Below, one piece after another: positions 1-8,677 of a DNA stretch of 60,263 nt (its first letter is position 1; the number at the start of each line of letters is the position of its first letter). Origin of the DNA: Corynebacterium sp. GTDB taxonomy: Bacteria > Actinomycetota > Actinomycetes > Mycobacteriales > Mycobacteriaceae. The stretch is taken from assembly GCF_022712275.1 (NCBI RefSeq), contig NZ_JALAGU010000035.1:1-60263 (forward strand), in the 5' to 3' direction. The notes beneath the pieces are model-generated. The model did no database searches and was not told where the DNA came from. It saw only the letters and a program-made list of their open reading frames with translations. Position numbers and translations under genes: made by a program.

Positions 1-1
1 A

Positions 2-253
2 CTGACCGACTACACCCGCCTGACCGACGGCACCACCATCGTCTCCAGCATCGACGACAACCACACCGTCACCACCGTCCCCACCGGACCACTGGCCCAC
101 GCCAACCTCACCTTCGACCGACGCCTCGCCCACAAAACCAGGACCAGGAAAGAACACCAGAAGACCCGCGACCACTGGAACTACATCACCCGCCTCACCT
201 TCCAGACCGTCGGAGCCTCCGCAATGGTCGTTGAGGAACCCATCCCCTTCTGA
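2..253 (+). CDS. C-terminal fragment of an unrecognised protein (5' end outside window)
   Basis: An open frame runs from the window edge to a TGA at 251-253, giving 83 residues without a start codon. The tail is rich in Thr, Asp, His and Arg, with a basic stretch near the middle (HKTRTRKEHQKTRDHW) and an end of VVEEPIPF. No transmembrane segment or known motif is visible. It ends 21 bases before the metallopeptidase gene and is read in the same direction. I do not recognise the family. A tail of a multi-copy HNH-nuclease-like protein is one unproven thought. Confidence 0.5.
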   Translation: MTDYTRLTDGTTIVSSIDDNHTVTTVPTGPLAHANLTFDRRLAHKTRTRKEHQKTRDHWNYITRLTFQTVGASAMVVEEPIPF

Positions 254-262
254 ACCAGCAGT

Positions 263-268
263 TACACT
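263..268 (+). promoter_or_regulatory. -10-like hexamer TACACT, possible leaderless start of the metallopeptidase gene
   Basis: TACACT ends 6 nt before the ATG at 275, and no Shine-Dalgarno sequence lies in between. That spacing would put transcription initiation at or beside the start codon. No good -35 box is visible, so this rests on the -10 match and spacing only. Confidence 0.35.
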
Positions 269-274
269 TCCACC

Positions 275-1246
275 ATGACGTTTAACTCGAACCTGAACGG
301 TATGGGAGGCCGGGCCTCCTCGGGCGGCAGCTCCGGTGGGTCCGGCGGTGGCTTCGGATTCGGTGGTGGCGGCGGCAACGGAGGTCGTGGCGGCGGGTTC
401 GGCGGCATCATCGGAATGCTGTTGATGAGCAAGGTGGGACGTCGCTTCGGTATCCCCGGTATTCTCGTCGTCGCCGTGATCGCCTTCTTCGCCAGCGGTG
501 GAACAAGCATGTTCAGCGGCGGTTCGTCGACGAACAACATGACCGGTGGGAACAATGTCTCCGCCGGTGGTTCCCTGGAGCACTGCAACACCTGGGAAGA
601 CGCCAACAACTACGACGACTGCCGCATCGAGGGTACCGCCATCTCGCTCGATGCCGTGTGGTCGCAGATCCTCCCTGACGAGACCGGGATCAGCTACAGC
701 GAACCCGGCGTCCAGATCGGCGACGGAACCGTGAACACCGGCTGCGGCCGCGCATCCACCGCGCAGACCGGCCCGTTCTACTGCCCCGGCGACAGCACCG
801 TCTACATCGGCGACGACTTCTTCGCCCAGCTCAAGTCCATGGGCGGCTCCGACGGCCCCTTCGCGCAGATGTACGTCGTCGCCCACGAGTTCGGCCACCA
901 CATCCAGAACCTGCAGGGCACCATCGGCCTGTCCAACTACGACGATCCCGGTGAAGACTCCAACGCCGTGAAGATGGAGCTGCAGGCCGACTGCTACGCA
1001 GGAGTGTGGGCACACCATGCCGACAACGGCGAGAACGCCATGATCGACCCCCTCAGCGACGAACAGATCGCCCAGGCCATCCGGTCTGCCCAGGCGATCG
1101 GCGATGACGCGATCCAGCAGTCGTCCGGTGGCAGCGTCAATCCGGACGCCTGGACCCACGGCTCCTCGGAGCAGCGTCAGCAGTGGTTCACCACCGGCTA
1201 CTCCGAGGGCACCGTCAACTCCTGTCACCAGGAGTTCGCTCAGTAG
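275..1246 (+). CDS. Neutral zinc metallopeptidase, YpfJ / KPN_02809 family
   Basis: This 323-residue protein has a Gly/Ser-rich N-terminus (residues ~8-48), one transmembrane helix (~60-72) and a C-terminal peptidase domain outside the membrane. The zinc-binding helix HEFGHH lies at residue ~204, followed by the family's ELQADCYAGVW segment, whose Glu would be the third ligand. The family is PF04228; its substrates are unknown. The ATG at 275 is the first start after the upstream stop and may be leaderless. The stop codon directly abuts the stop codon of convergent betA with no base between. The family call is firm; the biological role is open. Confidence 0.9.
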   Translation: MTFNSNLNGMGGRASSGGSSGGSGGGFGFGGGGGNGGRGGGFGGIIGMLLMSKVGRRFGIPGILVVAVIAFFASGGTSMFSGGSSTNNMTGGNNVSAGGSLEHCNTWEDANNYDDCRIEGTAISLDAVWSQILPDETGISYSEPGVQIGDGTVNTGCGRASTAQTGPFYCPGDSTVYIGDDFFAQLKSMGGSDGPFAQMYVVAHEFGHHIQNLQGTIGLSNYDDPGEDSNAVKMELQADCYAGVWAHHADNGENAMIDPLSDEQIAQAIRSAQAIGDDAIQQSSGGSVNPDAWTHGSSEQRQQWFTTGYSEGTVNSCHQEFAQ

Positions 1247-2818
1247 TCACTCACCGCGGATAAGGTCTGCGGCCTTCTCCCCGATCAGCATACAGGTGAT
1301 GTTCGGGTTCACTGCGGTGAGCTGCGGCATGACCGACGCATCGACCACGCGGAGGCCCTCCACCCCCTTGACCCGCAGCTGGGGGTCGAGCGGTGACATG
1401 ACGTCATCCTCAGCACCCATACGTACCGAGCCGGCCGGATGGTAGACGGTGTTGTGGGTCTTGGCCACGTAGTCCGCGATATCCTCGTCGGATTGCACGT
1501 CCTCCCCCGGGAAGAGCTCACGACCGGCGTAGTCCGCCATCGCCGACTGCGCGACGATGCGGCGGGCCAACTTGATGCCCTCGACCGCGATGCGCATGTC
1601 GTAGCCCTCTTCATCGGTGAAGTACCGCGGATCGACCTTCGGCTTGTCCCGGAAATCGCAGGAGCGCAGCCGCACCGTGCCACGGGCCTTCGCGTGGGTG
1701 ATGTTGGGAGTGAGACAGAACGCCTCGTCCGCGGTCGGGTACCCCTGGCGCACCGTGTGCATGTCGAAGGGCATGGAGCCGTAATGCATCATCAGGTCAG
1801 GGAGCCCGAGGCCGTCCGCCCCGTCTTCGTCGATCTTCTCGAAGATGCCGATCTCCCACCACTGCGAGGCGTCCCGCAGCATGGGGACCTTCGACTCCCA
1901 GGAGATGACCGCCTCCGGGTGGTCCTGCAGGTTCGAACCAACACCGGGGGCGTCCACCAGCACGTCGATGCCCATCTCCGTGAGGTGGTCGGCCGGGCCG
2001 ATGCCGGAAAGCATGAGCAGCTTAGGGCTGTCGATCGCTCCGGCGGAGACGATCACCTCACGGTCCGCCCGCATCCTGGAGAGACGACCGAAGATATCCG
2101 CCAGATACTCGATGCCGACAGCCCGGCCGTCCTCGACGATGACGCGGGATACCTGACGGTCGGTGATGATGTCCAGGTTCTCCCGGTCCATCACCGGATG
2201 CAGGTAGGACACTGACGAGGACGCCCGGATGTTGTCGTCACTGGCGTTGATCTGGAACCAGTCGGCACCGTGGCTGACAGTCTCACCCTCGTTGAAGGGG
2301 GTGGTGGGCAGCCCCTCCTGCTCGCACGCCTCCAGCACCGCGGCACCCACCGGATCCTTCGGGGGGACCGACCGCAGGTGCACCGGGCCACCGTGACCGT
2401 GGTTGTCCCCTGCCCGGTCATTGTCCTCGATCCGGTCCCTGATCAACGGCAGGACAGACGCCGAATCCCATCCGGTCGCCCCCAGGGTCACCCAGTGGTC
2501 GAGGTCCTGAGCCGGGGTGTGGAAGGCGATGCAGGAGTTGTGTGACGAGCAGCCGCCGAGAACCTTGGCCCGGGCGTGCCGCATGAAGGAGTTGCCGTTC
2601 TCCTGCTCCTCGATCGGGTAATCCCAGTCGTACCCGGACTCCAGCAGCCCCGGCCATTCGTGGAGGTTGAGGATCTCCGGCTTGTCCACGTCGGTGGGAC
2701 CGGCCTCGATGAGGGCCACGGTCACGGACGGGTCCTCGCTGAGCCGGGCGGCCACCACGGCACCGGAGGATCCTGCCCCGACGACGATGTAGTCGTAGCT
2801 TTCGCGGTTGTCACGCAT
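1247..2818 (-). CDS. betA: Choline dehydrogenase (GMC oxidoreductase)
   Basis: A 523-residue FAD flavoprotein of the GMC family that would oxidise choline to betaine aldehyde, and possibly on to glycine betaine. The ADP-binding fold VVGAGSSGAVVAARL is at residues ~12-26. The GMC signature region contains ARAKVLGGCSSHN (~85). The C-terminal active-site region carries HPAGSVRMG with the conserved His, followed by NPNITCMLIGEKAAD. It is the last gene of a betT-betB-betA unit, 21 bp after betB, so a role in osmoprotectant synthesis is well supported by context. Other GMC alcohol dehydrogenases look similar, so the substrate is inferred from the neighbours. Confidence 0.9.
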   Translation of the reverse strand: MRDNRESYDYIVVGAGSSGAVVAARLSEDPSVTVALIEAGPTDVDKPEILNLHEWPGLLESGYDWDYPIEEQENGNSFMRHARAKVLGGCSSHNSCIAFHTPAQDLDHWVTLGATGWDSASVLPLIRDRIEDNDRAGDNHGHGGPVHLRSVPPKDPVGAAVLEACEQEGLPTTPFNEGETVSHGADWFQINASDDNIRASSSVSYLHPVMDRENLDIITDRQVSRVIVEDGRAVGIEYLADIFGRLSRMRADREVIVSAGAIDSPKLLMLSGIGPADHLTEMGIDVLVDAPGVGSNLQDHPEAVISWESKVPMLRDASQWWEIGIFEKIDEDGADGLGLPDLMMHYGSMPFDMHTVRQGYPTADEAFCLTPNITHAKARGTVRLRSCDFRDKPKVDPRYFTDEEGYDMRIAVEGIKLARRIVAQSAMADYAGRELFPGEDVQSDEDIADYVAKTHNTVYHPAGSVRMGAEDDVMSPLDPQLRVKGVEGLRVVDASVMPQLTAVNPNITCMLIGEKAADLIRGE

Positions 2819-2839
2819 GTCTTCTCCTGTCTTCTTCGC

Positions 2840-4327
2840 TTACTTTTCCGGGAACCAGCCGGTCACGGCGGGCTCGGTGTTCTCGTAGATGTGCTTGGCC
2901 TCCCGGTACTCTTCGAGACCGGTGTGCCCAAGTTCCCGGCCGTTGCCGGACGCCTTGAATCCGCCCCACTCGGCCTGTGGCACATACGGGTGGTAGTCGT
3001 TGATCCAGATCGTGCCGTGACGCAGCGCCCGTGAGACCCGGTGAGCGACGCCCCGGTCGGAGGTCCACACCGCGCCTGCCAGGCCGTACTCGGTGTGGTT
3101 CGCCGTGGCGACCGCCTCGGCCTCGGTGGAGAAGCTCTCCACGGTGATGACCGGGCCGAAGCCCTCCTCGATCACCGCGGGGTTATCGAGAGTGCAGTTG
3201 TCCAGCACTGTCGGTCGGTAGAAGCATCCCTTCTCCAGTTCCGGGCCACCCCAGTCGCCGCCGCAGCGCAGTGTCGCCCCTGCTTCCACACCACGCTTCA
3301 CGTAGTCGGTCACCTTCGCGCGGTGCTCCTCGGAGATCAGCGGACCGGACTCGGCCTTCTCATCGAAGGGACCACCCAGGACGATGCCCTCGGCACGGCG
3401 CACGAGCTCGTCGACGAAGCGGTCCCTGATCGTGTCCTGCACGATCAGTCGGGTACCTGCCGAGCAGACCAGACCGGAATCCAGGAAACCCGCGTTGAGG
3501 GCGTTGTCCAGGGCTGCGTCGAAGTCGGCGTCCGCGAACACGATGTTCGGGTTCTTGCCACCGAGTTCGAGCGCGACCTTCTTGACCGTGTGGGACGCCA
3601 CTTCGGCGATCTTCTTCCCGGTCACCAGGCCACCGGTGAAGGACACCATGTCGACGTCCGGGTGCGAGGACAGCGGCGCACCGGCCTCGGCACCGGCGCC
3701 GAGGACGAGGTTGCCGACCCCGGCCGGCAGGCCGAGCTTGTCGAGGACGTCCATGATGAGGATGGCGGTGTGCGGGGTGAGCTCCGACGGCTTGAGGACG
3801 AAGGTGCAGCCTGCCGCGATGGCCGGGGCGATCTTCCAGCTGGCCTGCAGCAACGGGAAGTTCCACGGTGTGATCATCCCGCAGACACCCACCGGTTCGT
3901 AGACGACCTGTGAGATCACCGCAGGGTTGCCGGCGTCCACGAGACGACCCGGGTGCTGGTCGGCGATCTTGCCGAAGAACCGGAAGCAGTTCATGATGTC
4001 GTCCATGTCGCCCTCGGCCTCGACCAGGCGCTTGCCGGTGTCGAGTGCCTCGGCGCGGGCGAACTCGTCCTTGCGCTCTGCCATGGCGTCGGCCACCTTC
4101 AGCAGCAGATCGCCACGTTCGGCGGCGGGGGTCGCAGACCAGGATCCCTCATCGAAGGCGAGGCGGGCGGCGGCGATCGCCTTCTCCGTGTCCGCGGCCG
4201 TCGCCTCGGAGACCACGTCCACGACCTCCCCGTCGGCGGGACAGGTCACGGTACGTGTCCCTCCGTCGGAGGACGCCACCCACTTCCCGTCGATGTAGAG
4301 ACTCTGCGGTGCAGCGGTGTCACTCAT
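2840..4327 (-). CDS. betB: Betaine-aldehyde dehydrogenase
   Basis: A 495-residue NAD(P)-dependent aldehyde dehydrogenase that would convert betaine aldehyde to glycine betaine. Visible family marks are PWNFPLLQASWKIAPA (substrate tunnel), FTGGLVTGKKI (cofactor loop), ELGGKNPNIVF carrying the catalytic Glu, and GLVCSAGTRL carrying the catalytic Cys. I start it at the ATG at 4327, preceded by AAAGGAACGAAGA. That ATG overlaps the betT stop as ATGA, which implies translational coupling. A longer frame upstream lies inside betT and is rejected. Specificity for betaine aldehyde is inferred from the betT-betB-betA context. Confidence 0.9.
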   Translation of the reverse strand: MSDTAAPQSLYIDGKWVASSDGGTRTVTCPADGEVVDVVSEATAADTEKAIAAARLAFDEGSWSATPAAERGDLLLKVADAMAERKDEFARAEALDTGKRLVEAEGDMDDIMNCFRFFGKIADQHPGRLVDAGNPAVISQVVYEPVGVCGMITPWNFPLLQASWKIAPAIAAGCTFVLKPSELTPHTAILIMDVLDKLGLPAGVGNLVLGAGAEAGAPLSSHPDVDMVSFTGGLVTGKKIAEVASHTVKKVALELGGKNPNIVFADADFDAALDNALNAGFLDSGLVCSAGTRLIVQDTIRDRFVDELVRRAEGIVLGGPFDEKAESGPLISEEHRAKVTDYVKRGVEAGATLRCGGDWGGPELEKGCFYRPTVLDNCTLDNPAVIEEGFGPVITVESFSTEAEAVATANHTEYGLAGAVWTSDRGVAHRVSRALRHGTIWINDYHPYVPQAEWGGFKASGNGRELGHTGLEEYREAKHIYENTEPAVTGWFPEK

Positions 4328-6471
4328 TCTTCGTTCCTTTCCGTATCTTCGTCGTCGTCGATCCACAGGTCAGGGGCGGGCACCTGGGTGTCCCCGGTGG
4401 GTGTCCCCCTGTCCCCGGTGAGGGACATGTACTCGAGATGGGCGTCATAGGCGTCCAGCACGTCGGCGATGACCTGCTCCTTGGTGTAGCCGAGGATGTC
4501 GTGGCCCCGGGAGCCGGTGGCCGAGAATATCTCCAGGGTGAAGTACGTGTCCTCGTCCACGTTGAGGTTCACCGCGAAGTTCGGCACCTGGCACGCCACC
4601 GGGTAGGCCTCGTACTTGAACTCGTCCTGTCCGGGGAAGGTGACCACCAGATCCACGAAACTGATCGGGTAGTCGGGGTGGGTCCCCCGGTGGCAGGACA
4701 CGTCCAGGCCCAGTCCGGTGAGTTCCTCGGCCACCTCCTCGATCGCCGGGGCCGCGACGGTCTCGAGGTACCTCTCGGTGTCAGTGGCGGAGGGGAAGCT
4801 CATCCTCCGGCGCAGTCGCCGGCGCCACGCCTGACGTGCCGGGGCGGCCCCACCGGTCCGGTCCATCAGCGCCCCGACCCGGGAGAGCTCGCGGGAGTCC
4901 AGCGAGTGCTTCTCCGCCTCGAGGACGCGCCACACACTCAGCATGAGCAGGTACATCACGAAAGCGAACGGCAGTCCGATGAGCACCGTCGCCGACTGCA
5001 GCGTGTACACACCTCCGATCAGCAGCATCACCAGCGTCAGTGCACCGGTGATCACCGCCCACACGATGCGCAGCCACGGCGGACCGTCCGAGTCCTCCAC
5101 CGAGGGTTTGGAGGTCATGTTCGCCATCACCAGGGAACCGGAGTCCGCAGAGGTGACGTAGAACAGCAGACCGGTGACGACCGCCAACGCGACGGCGAAG
5201 GTGGCGCCGGGGTACTGCTGGAGCAACAGGAAGAAGCCGGACTCGGGGGTGTCCACGGCGGTATTGAGGAACTCCTCGTCACCGTCACGGAAGAACCCGA
5301 GCGCGGCGTTGCCGAAGATGGAGATCCACATCGCGATGAAGGCGAAGGGGATGACCAGGACGCCGAGCACGAACTGGCGGATGGTGCGTCCCCGGGAGAT
5401 GCGGGCGAGGAACAGTCCGACGAACGGTGCCCAGGCAATCCACCATGCCCAGAAGAACAGCGTCCAGTCGGACATCCAGTCCTGGGACGCGTAGTCCGTC
5501 TCGCCGTCGGTGTAGGCGAAGGTGTTCATCATCATCGACGGGAACCGGGCGACGAAGTCGCCGATGTTCTGGACGAGGGCGTTGAGCAGCTCCCCGGTCC
5601 GGCCCATGACCACGATCCACACCATGAGGACGACCGCGAGCCACACATTGAGCTCGGAGAGCCGGCGGATGCCCTTGTCCACACCGGAGACGGTGGACAG
5701 GATGGTGATGAACACGGACAGGCAGATCAGGGCGACCTGGATGCCGGTGTTGGTCGGGACCCCGAAGAGTTCGGACAGGCCGTAGTTGATGAAGACCACG
5801 CCGATACCCAACGACACCGCGATACCGAAGGCGGTGCCGATGGACGCCGCGATCTCCACGGCGTGACCCGGGGCGCCCTTGATGCGGCGTCCGAAGACCG
5901 GGGCGAGCGCGGAACGGATGCTCAGCGGCATGTGGTAACGGTAGGCGAACAGGCCGAAGGCCATTCCCATCAGCGCGTACATCGCCCAACCCGGAATGCC
6001 GTAGTGGAACATGGTCCACAGCGGGGCCATCCGGGCCGCTTCGTCGGAGACCGCCGCCCCCTCCGGCGGGGTGAGGTAGTTGGTGGCCGGGCCGGAGATG
6101 CCGAAGAACATGAGGTCCACCCCGATACCGGCGGCGAAGAGCATCGCTCCCCAGGTGAACAGACCGAACCTCGGCTGTGAATGGTCCGGGCCGATCTTCG
6201 TGTTACCGGTGCGCCGGAAGGCGACCACCAGGACGAAGACGACGACCACGCCGGCGGTGAGGACGTAGAACCAGCCGAGATTGGTGGAGATCCAGTCCTT
6301 GACGTTGTTGATGACCGTGTCGGCGGAGTCCGGGGCAAGCCAGGCCCAGAGGACGAACGCGACGATGATGCCGGCGGCGGTACCGAAGACCGGCCAGTTG
6401 ACTTCCGAGTCGACGTGTTTCTTCTCAGGTGTGTCCGGTCTCCCGGTGTTCTGTTGTTCGCTCACAGGCAT
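4324..6471 (-). CDS. betT: BCCT-family choline / glycine betaine transporter
   Basis: A 715-residue integral membrane protein with about twelve helices and a long cytoplasmic C-terminal domain (~last 190 residues). The BCCT signature lies in the Trp-rich helix FFWAWWIAWAPFVGLFLARISRGRT. It resembles E. coli BetT in length and in having the C-terminal extension, which in BetT-type carriers senses osmotic stress. The start is the ATG at 6471 with GAGAGGGA directly before it; an upstream in-frame ATG at 6582 lies within the hisS terminator region and is rejected. It is first in a unit with betB and betA, so choline is the likely substrate. No betI repressor gene is in the window. Confidence 0.88.
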   Translation of the reverse strand: MPVSEQQNTGRPDTPEKKHVDSEVNWPVFGTAAGIIVAFVLWAWLAPDSADTVINNVKDWISTNLGWFYVLTAGVVVVFVLVVAFRRTGNTKIGPDHSQPRFGLFTWGAMLFAAGIGVDLMFFGISGPATNYLTPPEGAAVSDEAARMAPLWTMFHYGIPGWAMYALMGMAFGLFAYRYHMPLSIRSALAPVFGRRIKGAPGHAVEIAASIGTAFGIAVSLGIGVVFINYGLSELFGVPTNTGIQVALICLSVFITILSTVSGVDKGIRRLSELNVWLAVVLMVWIVVMGRTGELLNALVQNIGDFVARFPSMMMNTFAYTDGETDYASQDWMSDWTLFFWAWWIAWAPFVGLFLARISRGRTIRQFVLGVLVIPFAFIAMWISIFGNAALGFFRDGDEEFLNTAVDTPESGFFLLLQQYPGATFAVALAVVTGLLFYVTSADSGSLVMANMTSKPSVEDSDGPPWLRIVWAVITGALTLVMLLIGGVYTLQSATVLIGLPFAFVMYLLMLSVWRVLEAEKHSLDSRELSRVGALMDRTGGAAPARQAWRRRLRRRMSFPSATDTERYLETVAAPAIEEVAEELTGLGLDVSCHRGTHPDYPISFVDLVVTFPGQDEFKYEAYPVACQVPNFAVNLNVDEDTYFTLEIFSATGSRGHDILGYTKEQVIADVLDAYDAHLEYMSLTGDRGTPTGDTQVPAPDLWIDDDEDTERNEE

Positions 6472-6531
6472 TCCCTCTCTCAGACGGACGTCAGTTGATC
6501 GATACAGAAATCCACCGTAGCCCAACAGAAA

Positions 6532-6579
6532 AACCGGCGACGGGGACGGGGTTTTCTTCCCCTGTCCGCCGCGCCGGTT
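6532..6579 (-). terminator. Rho-independent terminator of hisS
   Basis: Read on the minus strand, an imperfect GC-rich hairpin has outer arms AACCGGCG and CGCCGGTT. It is followed at once by a T-rich run (TTTTTCTGTT). It sits between the hisS stop and the betT start and separates the two units. Confidence 0.75.
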
Positions 6580-6609
6580 CACGGCCGTCGGAGCGTGTCG
6601 TCGGTGCCG

Positions 6610-7908
6610 TCAGTGGGACCCGGTACCGACCGCCCTGCCCACCGCCTCAATGACGTCCTGCAACGCGACCTCGTGCTGGTCGCGGGAGGACAGGTCGCGC
6701 AGCACCACGGTGCCCTCGGCGAGCTCCTGCTCACCGAGGACCAGCGCGAACCGGGCACCGGCACGGTCTGCCCCCTTCATCGCGCCCTTGAGCCCGCGGT
6801 CGCCGTAGGACATGTCGGCGGAGACACCGGCCCGGCGCAGCTTGTCGATGATCACCGCGAGCTTCTTCTTGGCGGCCACGCCCATGGGGACGCCGTAGAC
6901 GTCCACGCGGCGTCCGGAGGTCGGGGTGACACCCTCGGCGGCCAGGGCGAGCACGGTGCGGTCCACGCCGAGGCCGAAGCCGATACCGGAGAGGTCCTGG
7001 CCGCCGAGCTGGGCCATGAGACCGTCGTACCGTCCGCCGCCACCGATGCCGGACTGGGCGCCGAGACCGTCATGGACGAACTCGAAACAGGTCTTGGTGT
7101 AGTAGTCGAGGCCACGGACCAGACGCGGGTTGAGGACGTACTCCACACCCATGTCGTCGAGAAGACCGGTGACGGTGTCGAAGTGCTCACGGCAGTTGTT
7201 GCAGAGGTGGTCCGGCATCAGCGGTGCGTCCACCAGGAGCTCCCGGACCTCCGGACGCTTGTCGTCGAGGACCCGCAGCGGGTTGATCTCCGCCCGCTGA
7301 CGGGTCTCCTCGTCGAGCGGGAGGGCGAAGAGGAAGTCCTGCAGCGTCTTCCGGTAGGCCGGACGGCAGTTGTCGTCGCCGAGGCTGGTCAGTTCCAGGC
7401 GGTAGCCGGTGAGCCCCAGGGCGCGGAAGCAACGGTCCGCCAGGCCGACGACCTCGGCGTCCAGCGCGGGATCGTCGACTCCGATGGCCTCCACACCGAC
7501 CTGCTGGAGCTGACGGTACCGGCCGGCCTGCGGACGCTCGTAACGGAAGAACGGGCCCGAGTAGGTCAGCTTCACCGGCAGCTGGCCGCGGTCGAGGTTG
7601 TGCTCGATCACCGCACGCATCACACCGGCGGTGCCCTCGGGACGCAGGGTGACCGAGCGGCCGCCACGGTCCTCGAAGGTGTACATCTCCTTGGAGACGA
7701 CGTCGGTGGACTCGCCGACACCGCGGGCGAACAGGGCGGTCTCCTCGAAGACCGGCAGTTCGATGTGACCGTAACCCGAGTTGTGGATCACCGTCTCGAA
7801 GGTGCTTCGCACCGCATGGAAGTCGACGGATGCCGGCGGCACGTAGTCGGGCACACCCTTCGGGGCGGCAAACGGCTGGATCTTCGCACTCTTCTCGGTG
7901 TCACTCAC
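6610..7908 (-). CDS. hisS: Histidyl-tRNA synthetase
   Basis: A 432-residue class II aminoacyl-tRNA synthetase that charges tRNA-His. Motif 2 is the FRYERPQAGRYRQLQQ region. The histidine-specific segments appear as LVRGLDYYTKTCFEF and GGGGRYDGL. A C-terminal anticodon-binding domain follows. The start is a GTG at 7908, four bases after the stop of the upstream hydrolase gene; the ribosome site there is weak, so translational coupling to that gene is likely. A frame extending to 8130 overlaps the neighbour and is a shadow. The length is normal for the family. Confidence 0.96.
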   Translation of the reverse strand: MSDTEKSAKIQPFAAPKGVPDYVPPASVDFHAVRSTFETVIHNSGYGHIELPVFEETALFARGVGESTDVVSKEMYTFEDRGGRSVTLRPEGTAGVMRAVIEHNLDRGQLPVKLTYSGPFFRYERPQAGRYRQLQQVGVEAIGVDDPALDAEVVGLADRCFRALGLTGYRLELTSLGDDNCRPAYRKTLQDFLFALPLDEETRQRAEINPLRVLDDKRPEVRELLVDAPLMPDHLCNNCREHFDTVTGLLDDMGVEYVLNPRLVRGLDYYTKTCFEFVHDGLGAQSGIGGGGRYDGLMAQLGGQDLSGIGFGLGVDRTVLALAAEGVTPTSGRRVDVYGVPMGVAAKKKLAVIIDKLRRAGVSADMSYGDRGLKGAMKGADRAGARFALVLGEQELAEGTVVLRDLSSRDQHEVALQDVIEAVGRAVGTGSH

Positions 7909-7912
7909 GGGG

Positions 7913-8566
7913 TCACAGTATACCCTGCAGAAAACCATTGCTCTGCAGCTCCCTGGCGATGGTGGTCGAGGGGCCGTGACCCGGGTAGACGGTGTCGGTG
8001 CCGGTGAAGTTCTCCGGGATCCGCTGCAGGCTGGCCAGCATGGCATGCGGATCGGACAGCGGCAGGTCGGTGCGTCCGATTCCACCGTTGAACAGCACGT
8101 CGCCGCCGAGAACAGTGCCGTCGGCGCCACGGAACATCACACAGCCGGGCGAATGACCGGGCATGTGGAAGGCCGTGAACGTCACACCTGCCAGGGTCAG
8201 CTCGTCCCCCTCCGCCACGTGCTCCGGCGTGGCCGGGACGTCCATGTGGACGGTGTCGTGCATCTCGCCGAGCGGTCCCATGGCGTCCAGCATCTCCCGG
8301 GTCAACCACGGCAGATCCGCGTGATGCATGTAGGTGGGGACGCCGTACTCATGCTGCAGCTCCGGGAGGTCCCGGACATGGTCGATGTGGCCGTGGGTCA
8401 ACACGATCTGCTCGACCGTCAGACCGAGTTCCTGCACCTTCGCCCGGACGAGGAGCGCGGCCCCCATTCCGGGGTCTATGACGGTCGCCCGGGAACCGTC
8501 ATGGATGACCAGGCAGTTCGTGTCCAACGGTCCGGTAGGGAGCACAACGATCGACAGTTCATTCAT
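7913..8566 (-). CDS. Metallo-beta-lactamase-fold hydrolase (glyoxalase II-like)
   Basis: A 217-residue protein with the metallo-beta-lactamase zinc motif THGHIDH at residues ~70-76, the second-site segment MPGHSPG (~134) and the C-terminal VYPGHGP. This pattern is typical of glyoxalase II-type thioesterases. The direct substrate is unknown; the gene is a conserved partner of hisS in corynebacteria. I use the ATG at 8566 rather than the further upstream one at 8605, because TACAGT ends 8 nt before it and fits a leaderless start. Its stop is only four bases from the hisS GTG, so the two form an operon. Confidence 0.85.
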   Translation of the reverse strand: MNELSIVVLPTGPLDTNCLVIHDGSRATVIDPGMGAALLVRAKVQELGLTVEQIVLTHGHIDHVRDLPELQHEYGVPTYMHHADLPWLTREMLDAMGPLGEMHDTVHMDVPATPEHVAEGDELTLAGVTFTAFHMPGHSPGCVMFRGADGTVLGGDVLFNGGIGRTDLPLSDPHAMLASLQRIPENFTGTDTVYPGHGPSTTIARELQSNGFLQGIL

Positions 8567-8574
8567 GCAGCCCG

Positions 8575-8580
8575 ACTGTA
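8575..8580 (-). promoter_or_regulatory. -10-like hexamer TACAGT before the hydrolase-hisS operon
   Basis: On the minus strand TACAGT is separated by 8 nt from the ATG at 8566, with no ribosome-binding site between. This is consistent with a leaderless transcript. The -35 region is weak. Confidence 0.35.
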
Positions 8581-8677
8581 CCGTCACCTGCACCGTCCCT
8601 GTCACAGTCAGGTGTGGAACAATGGGCCGTTGTCCCGATCCTCAGCGATCATCCCAGCGAAAGAGAGGCCCGGAGCG

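Noticed and set aside
4045..6180. A 711-codon plus-strand frame opposite betB/betT
   Set aside because: Arg/Pro/His-rich low-complexity translation typical of an antisense frame; the transporter motifs are on the other strand.
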